A stretch of DNA of 21,805 nt, from positions 1 to 21,805 of the forward strand of contig DAHVOT010000007.1 in assembly GCA_027318675.1 (NCBI GenBank). The letters run 5' to 3'. The position numbers and the translations under genes were made by a program. This document shows positions 13,522 through 20,060 of the stretch, in pieces (position 1 is the first letter of the stretch; each line of letters starts with the position of its first letter). The notes beneath the pieces were generated by a model, which worked only from the letters and a program-made list of their open reading frames with translations, made no database searches and was not told the origin of the DNA. The stretch is from an archaeon. Lineage in GTDB: Archaea > Nanobdellota > Nanobdellia > Pacearchaeales > GW2011-AR1.

Positions 13522-14130
13522 ATGAAACTAATACAACAAGGAGCAGAAGCAAAAATATTTTTAGATGAAAAAAACAATAAAATAATAAAAGACAGAATAT
13601 CAAAGTCGTATAGAATACCTGAAATAGATAAAAAAATAATAAAACAAAGAACAAAGGCAGAAACTAAACTCCTTGAAAAAGCAAGCAAAATAATCTTAAG
13701 TTCTTCTCCTGAAAATTCAAAAGAAAACAACAAAATAATTATGGAATATATAAAAGGAGAGAAACTTTCTGAATCTTTAAACAATTTTTCATTTGACAAA
13801 CAAAAGAATATTTTAAGGAAAATAGGAGAATCTATTTCCAAATTACATTCTCAAGATATAATTCATGGAGATTTAACAACATCAAATATGATTTTAAAAG
13901 ATAATGAAATATTTTTCATAGATTTTGGTCTTGGATACATTTCCAAAAAAGTAGAAGATAAAGCAGTGGATATTCATCTCTTAAAACAGGCTTTAGAAGC
14001 AAAGCACTTTCAATATTGGAGAGAATTATTTGAAGAATTTAAAAAAGCCTATTCAAAAAATTACCCAGAATCGAAGCAAATATTTGAAAGAATGACTGCT
14101 GTTGAAAGAAGAGGGCGTTACAGACACTAA
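13522..14130 (+). CDS. bud32: KEOPS complex kinase/ATPase Bud32
   Basis: Bud32 is the small atypical kinase/ATPase of KEOPS, which makes t6A at position 37 of ANN-decoding tRNAs. The 202 residues include QGAEAKIF (6-13), the nucleotide-binding N lobe with MEYIKGEKLSE, HGDLTTSNM (115-123; catalytic Asp117, Asn122) and DFG (134-136). EDKAVDIHLLKQAL and the basic C-terminal ERRGRYRH follow, as in the family. It is free-standing, not fused to Kae1 as in some archaea, and no Kae1 gene is in the window. The tRNA-Thr(UGU) of this window is an expected t6A substrate. Confidence 0.93.
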   Translation: MKLIQQGAEAKIFLDEKNNKIIKDRISKSYRIPEIDKKIIKQRTKAETKLLEKASKIILSSSPENSKENNKIIMEYIKGEKLSESLNNFSFDKQKNILRKIGESISKLHSQDIIHGDLTTSNMILKDNEIFFIDFGLGYISKKVEDKAVDIHLLKQALEAKHFQYWRELFEEFKKAYSKNYPESKQIFERMTAVERRGRYRH

Positions 14131-14158
14131 AAATAACAAAAAAATTATTCTAAAAAAA

Positions 14159-14166
14159 TTTAAATA
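14159..14166 (+). promoter_or_regulatory. TATA box of corA
   Basis: TTTAAATA, centred 25-26 bp before the ATG at 14188. Confidence 0.55.
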
Positions 14167-14187
14167 ATAAAAATAAATAGTATAATC

Positions 14188-15135
14188 ATGATTAAAATTT
14201 TTTCTTTCTCAAAAAGTAAATTAAAAGAAATAAATGCTGAAGAAATAAAAAAAGAAAAAAAAGATTATTACTGGGTAGATCTTTCATGTTCTAATCTTAA
14301 TGAGATGGAATCTATAAAGGATAAATTTGATATCCACCCTACGACAGAAGAGGATATTCTTTCAAATCAAACTAGAACAAAATATGAAGAATTTGAAGAG
14401 AATACTGCAATAATAATTCATGGTATAAAAGGGCTTGAAGCAGTGAATATTAAAACCTATAATCTCTCATTTATACTTGGAGAAAACTACCTAATAACAT
14501 CTCACTTTGAATTAAATGAAACAATAGATTCTCTCTTAAACAATCAAAAAAAATTAGAAACATTAATGAAAAAAGGACCAGGATATTTATTTCATTATAT
14601 ATTGGATAAAGAAGTAGATAAATGCATGCAGATAAAATCGCTTCTGCTTGAAGAGTTTAAACAACTTGAAAGAGATTTCATAAGCAATAAAGGAAAAGAA
14701 GTTCTAGATGATTTATTTGAAAAAGAACTTACTCTGCTTGAGATGAGACAAGTAATGGAGTCTCTTACAGATTTGTGCCTTAATCTTACAAAAACAAGAG
14801 ATAATTATATAGAAAATGAATTAATTCCTTATTTTAGAGATGTTTATGATCATTCTTTCAAAACAACTGAGTCTCTAAAAAGCATGCTAGGGAGAATAAA
14901 TGGTATGAGAAATGCATATCAGACAATTACCTCCAATAGATTAAATGAAACTATGAAAATACTTACAATGATTATGGCTATAATGATGCCAATCACTATT
15001 GTAACAGGTTTTTATGGGATGAATGTGCGCCTCCCTCTTGAAAACAGTCCAAACAGCTGGATTGGAATTTTAGCAATTATGGCGTTTATTTCTCTAATTA
15101 TGTATTTTATATTCCGAAGAATAAAAGTTAACTAA
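14188..15135 (+). CDS. corA: CorA-family magnesium/divalent cation channel
   Basis: CorA forms a homopentameric channel for Mg2+ and sometimes Co2+/Ni2+. The 315-residue protein has a long cytoplasmic funnel (about 1-245) with the family's long stalk helix, then TM1 (about 252-273). The filter motif is YGMN (276-279). A short loop and TM2 (about 291-309) follow, and the end is basic RRIKVN. The usual MPEL after GMN is replaced by LPLENSPNSW, which occurs in divergent CorA proteins. It is followed by the convergent tRNA-Gln gene. Confidence 0.92.
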   Translation: MIKIFSFSKSKLKEINAEEIKKEKKDYYWVDLSCSNLNEMESIKDKFDIHPTTEEDILSNQTRTKYEEFEENTAIIIHGIKGLEAVNIKTYNLSFILGENYLITSHFELNETIDSLLNNQKKLETLMKKGPGYLFHYILDKEVDKCMQIKSLLLEEFKQLERDFISNKGKEVLDDLFEKELTLLEMRQVMESLTDLCLNLTKTRDNYIENELIPYFRDVYDHSFKTTESLKSMLGRINGMRNAYQTITSNRLNETMKILTMIMAIMMPITIVTGFYGMNVRLPLENSPNSWIGILAIMAFISLIMYFIFRRIKVN

Positions 15136-15148
15136 ACAATAAATATAA

Positions 15149-15240
15149 TAGCCCCACCAGGATTCGAACCTGGGTCCCGGCCTCTCTTCGTTGATTTAAA
15201 CACCAAAGGGCCGTATACTTGACCACTGTACTATGGGGCT
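15149..15240 (-). tRNA. tRNA-Gln (anticodon UUG) with intron
   Basis: The acceptor AGCCCCA pairs with TGGGGCT, with discriminator A73; an A1-U72 pair is usual for tRNA-Gln. The D stem is GTAC/GTAT, the anticodon stem is CGGCC/GGCCG, and the T arm is CCAGG-TTCGAAT-CCTGG. The 26-nt loop holds C32 T33 TTG G37, a 19-nt intron (15184-15202) and A38. The splice sites sit in a canonical bulge-helix-bulge. The central helix is CTTT/GAAG, the 5' bulge is GG|T and the 3' bulge is AG|A. The intron has its own GTT/AAC stem. TATA TTTATAAAA is at 15272-15280. Confidence 0.94.
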
Positions 15241-15271
15241 TTATAATACATAAAAATCAAAACAAGAACTA

Positions 15272-15280
15272 TTTATAAAA
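15272..15280 (-). promoter_or_regulatory. TATA box of tRNA-Gln
   Basis: Minus-strand TTTTATAAA, centred about 36 bp before the tRNA, predicting a 5' leader of about 10 nt. Confidence 0.45.
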
Positions 15281-16075
15281 TTACCCAAACACACTTTGAT
15301 AAAATATCTCTCTGTTAATATCCTGTTTTCTTGGAGAAACCCATCTTATAACATTTCTTAATCTTACAGGCTTATATTTTTGACCTATAAGTGTTGCAGC
15401 TAATTTTTTATATTCTTCACTTGCTTCAGAACTAGGATGGACTTCAGGTAGAGGTTTAAATTTAGATAAAGATTTTAAAAAACGAATATCATGGGGAACA
15501 ACTGCCATAATTGGAGTATCTAAAGTTATTTCAACATGTTCCTGAGGAATCTCAAATTTTCTTTTATGAACTTTATTAAGGATTATTCCAGAAATGGGAG
15601 TCTCTCTTTGCTTTGCAAGTTTAATTGCCTTTAAGGTTGTACTCAATGTTGGATGATCCGGAGTAGTGACAATGAGTATTTCATCTGATGCGATCATTGC
15701 ACCAAGAGTTTCATCGCCTAAAGAAGGAGAAGAATCAATTATAATATAATCGTAATTTTTTTTAATATGGTGAAGTTTTTGTTTCAAGAAAAAAGGGTTT
15801 ACTTTTTGTTCTCTGAAAATTGAAGCTGGAAGAACATCAAATTTTTCTAATTTACACACTGCCTGAGATGGGTTTGCCTTTTGTTCCAATACATCTTGCA
15901 AAGAAAACTCAGGTTCAACTATCTCTAAATGTAATCCCAAATTAGGAGAAGATATGTTTCCATCTACTAACAACACTTTTTTCCCAAAACTGGCAATTGC
16001 TGACCCTAAAGAAACAACTGCGGTTGTTTTACCTACCCCTCCTTTTAAAGAAAATATGCCAATACACACCCCCAT
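15281..16075 (-). CDS. MinD/ParA-type P-loop ATPase
   Basis: This 264-residue SIMIBI-class ATPase has the deviant Walker A KGGVGKTT (11-18, with signature Lys11), LLVDGNISSPNLGLHL as the A' motif and YDYIIIDSSPSLG as Walker B. The segment DEILIVTTPDHPTLSTTLKA and GIILNKVHKRKFEI follow in MinD-like order. After the usual end comes a 30-residue basic extension (about 235-264, RLRNVIRWVSPRKQ) with no clear amphipathic membrane-targeting helix. No MinC, ParB or chemotaxis partner is nearby, so the cellular role (positioning, cell surface machinery, other) cannot be stated. Confidence 0.88.
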   Translation of the reverse strand: MGVCIGIFSLKGGVGKTTAVVSLGSAIASFGKKVLLVDGNISSPNLGLHLEIVEPEFSLQDVLEQKANPSQAVCKLEKFDVLPASIFREQKVNPFFLKQKLHHIKKNYDYIIIDSSPSLGDETLGAMIASDEILIVTTPDHPTLSTTLKAIKLAKQRETPISGIILNKVHKRKFEIPQEHVEITLDTPIMAVVPHDIRFLKSLSKFKPLPEVHPSSEASEEYKKLAATLIGQKYKPVRLRNVIRWVSPRKQDINREIFYQSVFG

Positions 16076-16095
16076 AATTTAATTAACAAATGTTG

Positions 16096-16103
16096 GTTTA
16101 AAT
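16096..16103 (-). promoter_or_regulatory. TATA box of the MinD-like gene
   Basis: Minus-strand ATTTAAAC, centred 24-25 bp before the ATG at 16075. Confidence 0.55.
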
Positions 16104-16135
16104 AATTTTCAGACTAATTTTAGCATAACAACAAG

Positions 16136-16144
16136 CTTTAAAAA
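16136..16144 (+). promoter_or_regulatory. TATA box of the uS15-RecJ operon
   Basis: CTTTAAAAA, centred 26 bp before the ATG at 16166. Confidence 0.6.
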
Positions 16145-16165
16145 ACCCCATTACGAAGTACTAAG

Positions 16166-16516
16166 ATGGCTAAAAAAACAGAAAATAAACAAGAAGGAGA
16201 AGAAGAAAAACAAAAAAAACTCTCCCTTGAAGAGTATGAAAAGAAAGTAATAGAACTAGCAAATAAAGGACTTACTGCTGAAAAAATAGGAGAAGATCTA
16301 AGAAAAAAGAATATCCATCCAAAAGAATATGAAAAAAAGATATCTAAAATATTAAAAGATAAATACATTAATCCTGATTTAAAAAACACAGAAATAAAAC
16401 TAGAAAAAATAGAAGAGCACTTAAAAAAGAATCATCAGGATAAAAAAGCAAAAAGAGAAAGAAGCAGAATCTTCTCAAGAGTCAGGAAAATAAAAAAGTA
16501 TCTGAAACAAATATAA
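16166..16516 (+). CDS. rps15: Ribosomal protein uS15
   Basis: This small-subunit protein binds the central domain of 16S rRNA. The first 18 residues or so are Lys/Glu-rich, in place of the Arg-rich, WW-containing leader of many archaeal homologues. Then come LSLEEYEKKVIELANKGL (archaeal N-terminal helix), TAEKIGEDLRKKNIHP and ISKILKDKY. The bacterial-like core has KLEKIEEHLKKNHQDKKAKRERSRIFSRVRKIKKYLKQ. At 116 residues it is shorter than the roughly 150 usual in archaea. The next gene is the RecJ-like nuclease, 17 bp on, an arrangement common in archaea. Confidence 0.85.
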   Translation: MAKKTENKQEGEEEKQKKLSLEEYEKKVIELANKGLTAEKIGEDLRKKNIHPKEYEKKISKILKDKYINPDLKNTEIKLEKIEEHLKKNHQDKKAKRERSRIFSRVRKIKKYLKQI

Positions 16517-16533
16517 AATTCTCCTAAAATAAA

Positions 16534-17871
16534 ATGAGAAAAGAGGATGAGGTTTTACATAAAGAAATTAAACTGTTTGCTGAAGAGTTTCTAAAGAAAA
16601 CACAAAATAAAGAGATACAGATAATAAGCCATTTTGATACAGATGGCATAACCTCCGCAGCAATAATAGTAAGCACACTTAAAAAGCTAGATAAAAAGTT
16701 TTCAATAAGAATATTAAAAAGTCTTGAAGAGAAAACAATAAAAAATCTCCCAAAAGACAAAATACTTCTTTTTATTGACCTTGCTTCAGGAAGTCTAAAC
16801 CATATTAAAAATACAGGATTAAAAGAGGTATTTATTATAGATCATCACGAAATAAATAAAGAAATACCAGAAAACGTAAAAATAATAAATCCTCAAATTT
16901 TAGATAAACAGAAAATAAGTAGTTCTGGGTTAACTTATCTTTTTTGTAAACAAATAAACCCAGATGTAAAAGAATTATCTAAACTTGCCATACTAGGGAT
17001 GATTGGAGATTGCCTTGAAAAAGAAATAGATTCTTTAAACAACGGAATTCTTGAAGAAAGCGGAGTTCAAAGAAAAAGAGGAATTTTAATCTATCCTTCA
17101 ACACGCCCAGTAAATCGGGTTCTTGAATATTCTTCTAATCCTTATATCCCAGAAGTTACAGGAAATATGAAGGGAGTATTAGAATTATTAAGAGAAACAG
17201 GGATAACTCCTGAAAAAGGTAAATACAAGAGTATTATGGAATTAGATGAAAAAGAAATGAAAAATCTAACTACTGCTATACTCTTAAGAAATCCAAAAAT
17301 AAAAACAAAAGATCTAGTTGGGGATATCTTCTTAATAAAAATGTTCAATAAACTTGAAGATGCTAGGGATTTAAGCGCAATAATTAATGCTTGTTCTAGA
17401 TCTGGAAGATCTGAATTAGCGCTACAATATTGTCTTGAAATACCTTCTGCAAAAAAGAATGCAGAACTAACTCATATTAAATACAAACAAAATATTATTA
17501 CAGGATTAAACTTTGTTCAGGAAACAGAAAAGATACAAGGAAAAGGGTTTGTAATAATTAATGCTCAAGATAATGTTAAAGATACTATGATAGGAACAAT
17601 AGCAAGTATAATCTCCAATTCTTCAATATACGAAGAAGGAACCGCTGTAATTACAATGGCATATTATGAAGATAAAATAAAAGTATCTGCAAGAGATGTA
17701 GGTAAAAGAGGAAGAAACCTCAAAGAACTTTTAGAGAGTATAATCGATTTCACAGGGGGAGAGGTAGGAGGGCATGAACATGCTGCAGGATGTATTATCA
17801 ATAAAAAGAAAGAAAGAGACTTCATTGAATTATTAAAGAAAAATTTAGAGATAGAACTGGTAAAAATATAA
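16534..17871 (+). CDS. DHH/DHHA1 RecJ-like phosphoesterase (GAN/Cdc45-like)
   Basis: Archaeal RecJ-like proteins include GAN, a 5'-to-3' exonuclease that binds GINS and resembles Cdc45. The 445 residues keep the DHH motifs: HFDTDG (33-38), Asp82 in FIDLASG, DHH (103-105) and Asp159 in MIGD. The C-terminal DHHA1 motif is GGEVGGHEHAAGC (408-420). All metal ligands appear present, so it should be an active nuclease or oligonucleotidase and not a dead Cdc45. It is cotranscribed with uS15, and a GINS gene lies about 13 kb upstream. Nano-RNase or RNA-directed activity is an alternative. Confidence 0.9.
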   Translation: MRKEDEVLHKEIKLFAEEFLKKTQNKEIQIISHFDTDGITSAAIIVSTLKKLDKKFSIRILKSLEEKTIKNLPKDKILLFIDLASGSLNHIKNTGLKEVFIIDHHEINKEIPENVKIINPQILDKQKISSSGLTYLFCKQINPDVKELSKLAILGMIGDCLEKEIDSLNNGILEESGVQRKRGILIYPSTRPVNRVLEYSSNPYIPEVTGNMKGVLELLRETGITPEKGKYKSIMELDEKEMKNLTTAILLRNPKIKTKDLVGDIFLIKMFNKLEDARDLSAIINACSRSGRSELALQYCLEIPSAKKNAELTHIKYKQNIITGLNFVQETEKIQGKGFVIINAQDNVKDTMIGTIASIISNSSIYEEGTAVITMAYYEDKIKVSARDVGKRGRNLKELLESIIDFTGGEVGGHEHAAGCIINKKKERDFIELLKKNLEIELVKI

Positions 17872-17890
17872 TTCTTTATCTAATCATAAC

Positions 17891-17899
17891 CTTTAAAAC
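17891..17899 (+). promoter_or_regulatory. TATA box of the aIF2-alpha operon
   Basis: CTTTAAAAC, centred 26 bp before the ATG at 17921. A second CTTTAAAAAAC at 17909-17919 is too close to the start to be the box for this mRNA. Confidence 0.6.
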
Positions 17900-17920
17900 C
17901 TCTTTATCTCTTTAAAAAAC

Positions 17921-18625
17921 ATGCTAGAAGAAGGAGATTTAGTACTTTGCACAGTTGATAGAATAGCTGGAACTGTGGTATTTGTAAAAATAGAAGGAGA
18001 AGAAAAAGAAGGGAGTATAATCTTAAGTGAAATAGCTCCAGGAAGAATAAGGAATTTAAGAGAGTATGTAATACCAAAGAAAAAGATAGTTTGTAAAATC
18101 CTAAAAAATAATGGAGATACTATAAGCCTTTCATTAAGAAGAGTCAGTCAAAAAGAAAGAAAAGAAGTGATGGATGAATATAATCAAGAAAAGAGTTATA
18201 TTAGCATCTTAAAAACAGTCCTCAAAGATAAATCAGAAGAAACAATCCAAAGAATTACAAAAGAAAAAAGACTTTCAGCCTTTTTTGAAGAGATAAAACA
18301 TGATCCTTCCCAAATTGAAAAAATGGTTGGAAAAGAAAATTCCGAAAAAATATTAAATATAATATTGGAACAAAAGAAAAAAAAGATAATAATAAAAAAA
18401 ACAATATACTTAAAAACATTAGATGCTGAAGGATTATATCATATAAAGAAGGTATTGGAAGCTCCAAAAGAGATAGAGATAAAATACCTTTCTGCAGGAA
18501 AATACTCTTTAATGCTGGAAACAGAAGATGGTAAAAAAGGAGAGCAAAAAGTAAAGATCCTGCTAGAAGAAATAGAAAAAAAAGCAAAAGACTCTGGAAT
18601 GATCCTAGAGATAAAAGAAAAATAA
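17921..18625 (+). CDS. eif2a: Translation initiation factor aIF2 subunit alpha
   Basis: aIF2 brings initiator tRNA to the small subunit. The 234-residue alpha subunit has the N-terminal S1/OB domain (1-80: GDLVLCTVDRIAGTVVFVKI, then LSEIAPGRIRNLREYVIPKKKIVCKIL and ISLSLRRVSQKERK). A helical middle domain (about 85-150) follows, then the alpha/beta C-terminal domain that contacts the gamma subunit (about 155-234, with AEGLYHIKKVLEA and GQ-less KKGEQKVKILLEEIEKKAKD). It is somewhat shorter than the usual 260 or so. A Nudix-like gene follows after 1 bp. Confidence 0.93.
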   Translation: MLEEGDLVLCTVDRIAGTVVFVKIEGEEKEGSIILSEIAPGRIRNLREYVIPKKKIVCKILKNNGDTISLSLRRVSQKERKEVMDEYNQEKSYISILKTVLKDKSEETIQRITKEKRLSAFFEEIKHDPSQIEKMVGKENSEKILNIILEQKKKKIIIKKTIYLKTLDAEGLYHIKKVLEAPKEIEIKYLSAGKYSLMLETEDGKKGEQKVKILLEEIEKKAKDSGMILEIKEK

Positions 18626-18626
18626 A

Positions 18627-19016
18627 ATGACAGACAAATTTAATGTAAAAATAATAGGCATACTCTTTAGTCCAAAAGCAAGAAAAATCTTAATTGGCAA
18701 AAATAAAGGAGATAAAAATTTCAGCTTTTTAGAAGGAGATTTAAAATATGAAGAAGAATTAGATGTTGGACTAAAAAGAGTGGCAAAAGAGAAAACAGGA
18801 TATATAATCCATAATCTTGGAGCAGTTTATGCTGAAAACAGGTTAAAAGACAAACAAGCATTACGTTTATACTTCTTATGTGAAGCAACAGAGGGGGAAG
18901 AAACCCCTGGAAAAAATGTTGCAGAATTGAAATGGATTTCCCCAAAAGAAATTGAAAAGCAATTAAAAAAGAAATTGCCAACAAGATTAAAAGGATATAT
19001 ATTTGGATTAGGATGA
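18627..19016 (+). CDS. Nudix-fold protein with degenerate catalytic box
   Basis: This 129-residue Nudix-like protein has a fold-typical start (VKIIGILFSPKARKILIGKN) and ends with KWISPKEIEKQLKKKLP. The Nudix box G-x5-E-x7-R-E-U-x-E-E-x-G-U is only partly kept: Gly37, Glu43, Arg51, Glu55 and Gly58 are present, but the first Glu after Arg is Val52 and the second Glu of the EE pair is Lys56. Metal binding is therefore likely impaired, and a binding or scaffold role is possible. It lies between aIF2-alpha (1-bp gap) and the Nop10-like gene (4-nt overlap), so it is in the same operon. Confidence 0.75.
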   Translation: MTDKFNVKIIGILFSPKARKILIGKNKGDKNFSFLEGDLKYEEELDVGLKRVAKEKTGYIIHNLGAVYAENRLKDKQALRLYFLCEATEGEETPGKNVAELKWISPKEIEKQLKKKLPTRLKGYIFGLG

Positions 19017-19168
19017 AGCTCAAATTCTATATAAATTCAAATAAGGAAAAGATTTATACCTTAAAAGAAGAAGTTGAAAATAAAAAAACATTTGATGCAC
19101 ATTATAAATTCATTAAAATAAAAGACGCTCCTACTTTAAATAATCTAAACGTACAAAAAAGACACTAA
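19013..19168 (+). CDS. Nop10-like small protein lacking zinc cysteines
   Basis: This short reading frame of 51 residues opens MKLKFYINSNKEKIYTLKEE, continues NKKTFDAH, and ends NLNVQKRH. Nop10, a subunit of H/ACA RNPs for pseudouridylation, has the pattern YTLK...T..AH, and in archaea its gene classically follows aIF2-alpha. Both pattern and position fit here. The four zinc Cys of archaeal Nop10 are missing (as in eukaryotic Nop10), and the C-terminal YRR-type segment is not clear. The start overlaps the Nudix stop (ATGA), which supports translation. It may be a diverged Nop10 or an unrelated small protein. Confidence 0.5.
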   Translation: MKLKFYINSNKEKIYTLKEEVENKKTFDAHYKFIKIKDAPTLNNLNVQKRH

Positions 19169-19192
19169 AACATATTTTAAAGAGCAACAATT

Positions 19193-19201
19193 TTTATAAA
19201 T
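19193..19201 (+). promoter_or_regulatory. TATA box of the orphan gene at 19222
   Basis: TTTATAAAT, centred 25 bp before the ATG. The surrounding 12-mer TTTTTATAAATA (19191-19202) is repeated exactly 20 bp later at 19211-19222, running into the start codon. Confidence 0.55.
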
Positions 19202-19221
19202 ACATAAAATTTTTTATAAAT

Positions 19222-19554
19222 ATGTTTGAAAAGAGGAGATATTCAAAAGATTATTCTGAAAAAAAATTCTACTCAGAATATTCAAGAATAACTGAATACA
19301 TTCAAAAGAATTTTAGAAAAGATGATGCGAAATTAGCAAATGAATATGACAGTCAACTAAGATATGCCGGTTTTGATGAGATTGAAGGACATGGGGCGCA
19401 TATTGTTATAACCCTACAAACTTCAAAAAACACAATGCAACAAAGCCACAGATCATTGGTATTAATTGAACAAACAGGACCCACAGCAGATAAACAATCC
19501 GAAATAGAAAAACTCTTGGTTAAAGAAGGGTTTAAAAAAGTAGAAGAAAAATAA
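19222..19554 (+). CDS. Hypothetical protein
   Basis: This 110-residue protein was not recognised. The N-terminal third is Tyr/Lys/Arg-rich (RRYSKDYSEKKFYSEYSRI). The middle and end read as strands and a helix (HGAHIVITLQTSK, HRSLVLIEQTG, SEIEKLLVKEGFKKVEEK). There is no TM segment or signal peptide. The TATA box and start are well defined. It is followed on the same strand by a second orphan with its own promoter. Confidence 0.65.
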   Translation: MFEKRRYSKDYSEKKFYSEYSRITEYIQKNFRKDDAKLANEYDSQLRYAGFDEIEGHGAHIVITLQTSKNTMQQSHRSLVLIEQTGPTADKQSEIEKLLVKEGFKKVEEK

Positions 19555-19594
19555 AGAGATATATATCTCAAAGATATTTTCCAAATACAATTAA

Positions 19595-19603
19595 TTATAT
19601 AAA
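19595..19603 (+). promoter_or_regulatory. TATA box of the orphan gene at 19625
   Basis: TTATATAAA, centred 26 bp before the ATG at 19625. Confidence 0.55.
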
Positions 19604-19624
19604 CAAAAAGAAGTTTTTTATAAT

Positions 19625-20047
19625 ATGGCAATAAATCAGAAAAAAACAGAATATTTCAAGGAATTTGTCTCAAAAACAAAATACACAGATACTGCTTATC
19701 ATGGGAGTCCAAGATGGGAGCCTTCTCAAACAATAGGCAAAGAAGATGATGAGTTAAGAGAAGAAATTATTTCAAAATTTGCTTTAAAAGGAGAAAGATG
19801 CATAAATTTAGGGAAAGGGTTAGGACATTCTGAAGTTATAAACGATCCAGAGGGATTTGATGGAAAATTTTTCTATACTTTTAGGTTTTATTCAAATTTA
19901 GGAATTATAAAATCTGAAGAAAATGTTCCTTATATAACAACAATTGAAATAAAAAAAGCAGGTAAATTAGAAAACTTAAGTACTAACTGCGATTTAGAAG
20001 ATTTTTTATTGGAAAAAAGATTTGAAAAAATAACAGAAAAAAAATAG
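19625..20047 (+). CDS. Hypothetical protein
   Basis: This 140-residue soluble protein was not recognised. Features are YHGSPRWEPSQTIGKEDDELREEII, a Gly-rich turn (NLGKGLGHSEV), a run of aromatic residues (FFYTFRFYSNLG) and a Lys/Glu C-terminus ending FLLEKRFEKITEKK. The C-terminal helix is vaguely like that of the preceding orphan, but I do not claim homology. It ends 13 bp before the stop of the convergent endonuclease Q gene. Confidence 0.65.
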   Translation: MAINQKKTEYFKEFVSKTKYTDTAYHGSPRWEPSQTIGKEDDELREEIISKFALKGERCINLGKGLGHSEVINDPEGFDGKFFYTFRFYSNLGIIKSEENVPYITTIEIKKAGKLENLSTNCDLEDFLLEKRFEKITEKK

Positions 20048-20060
20048 ATTCAGATTAATA

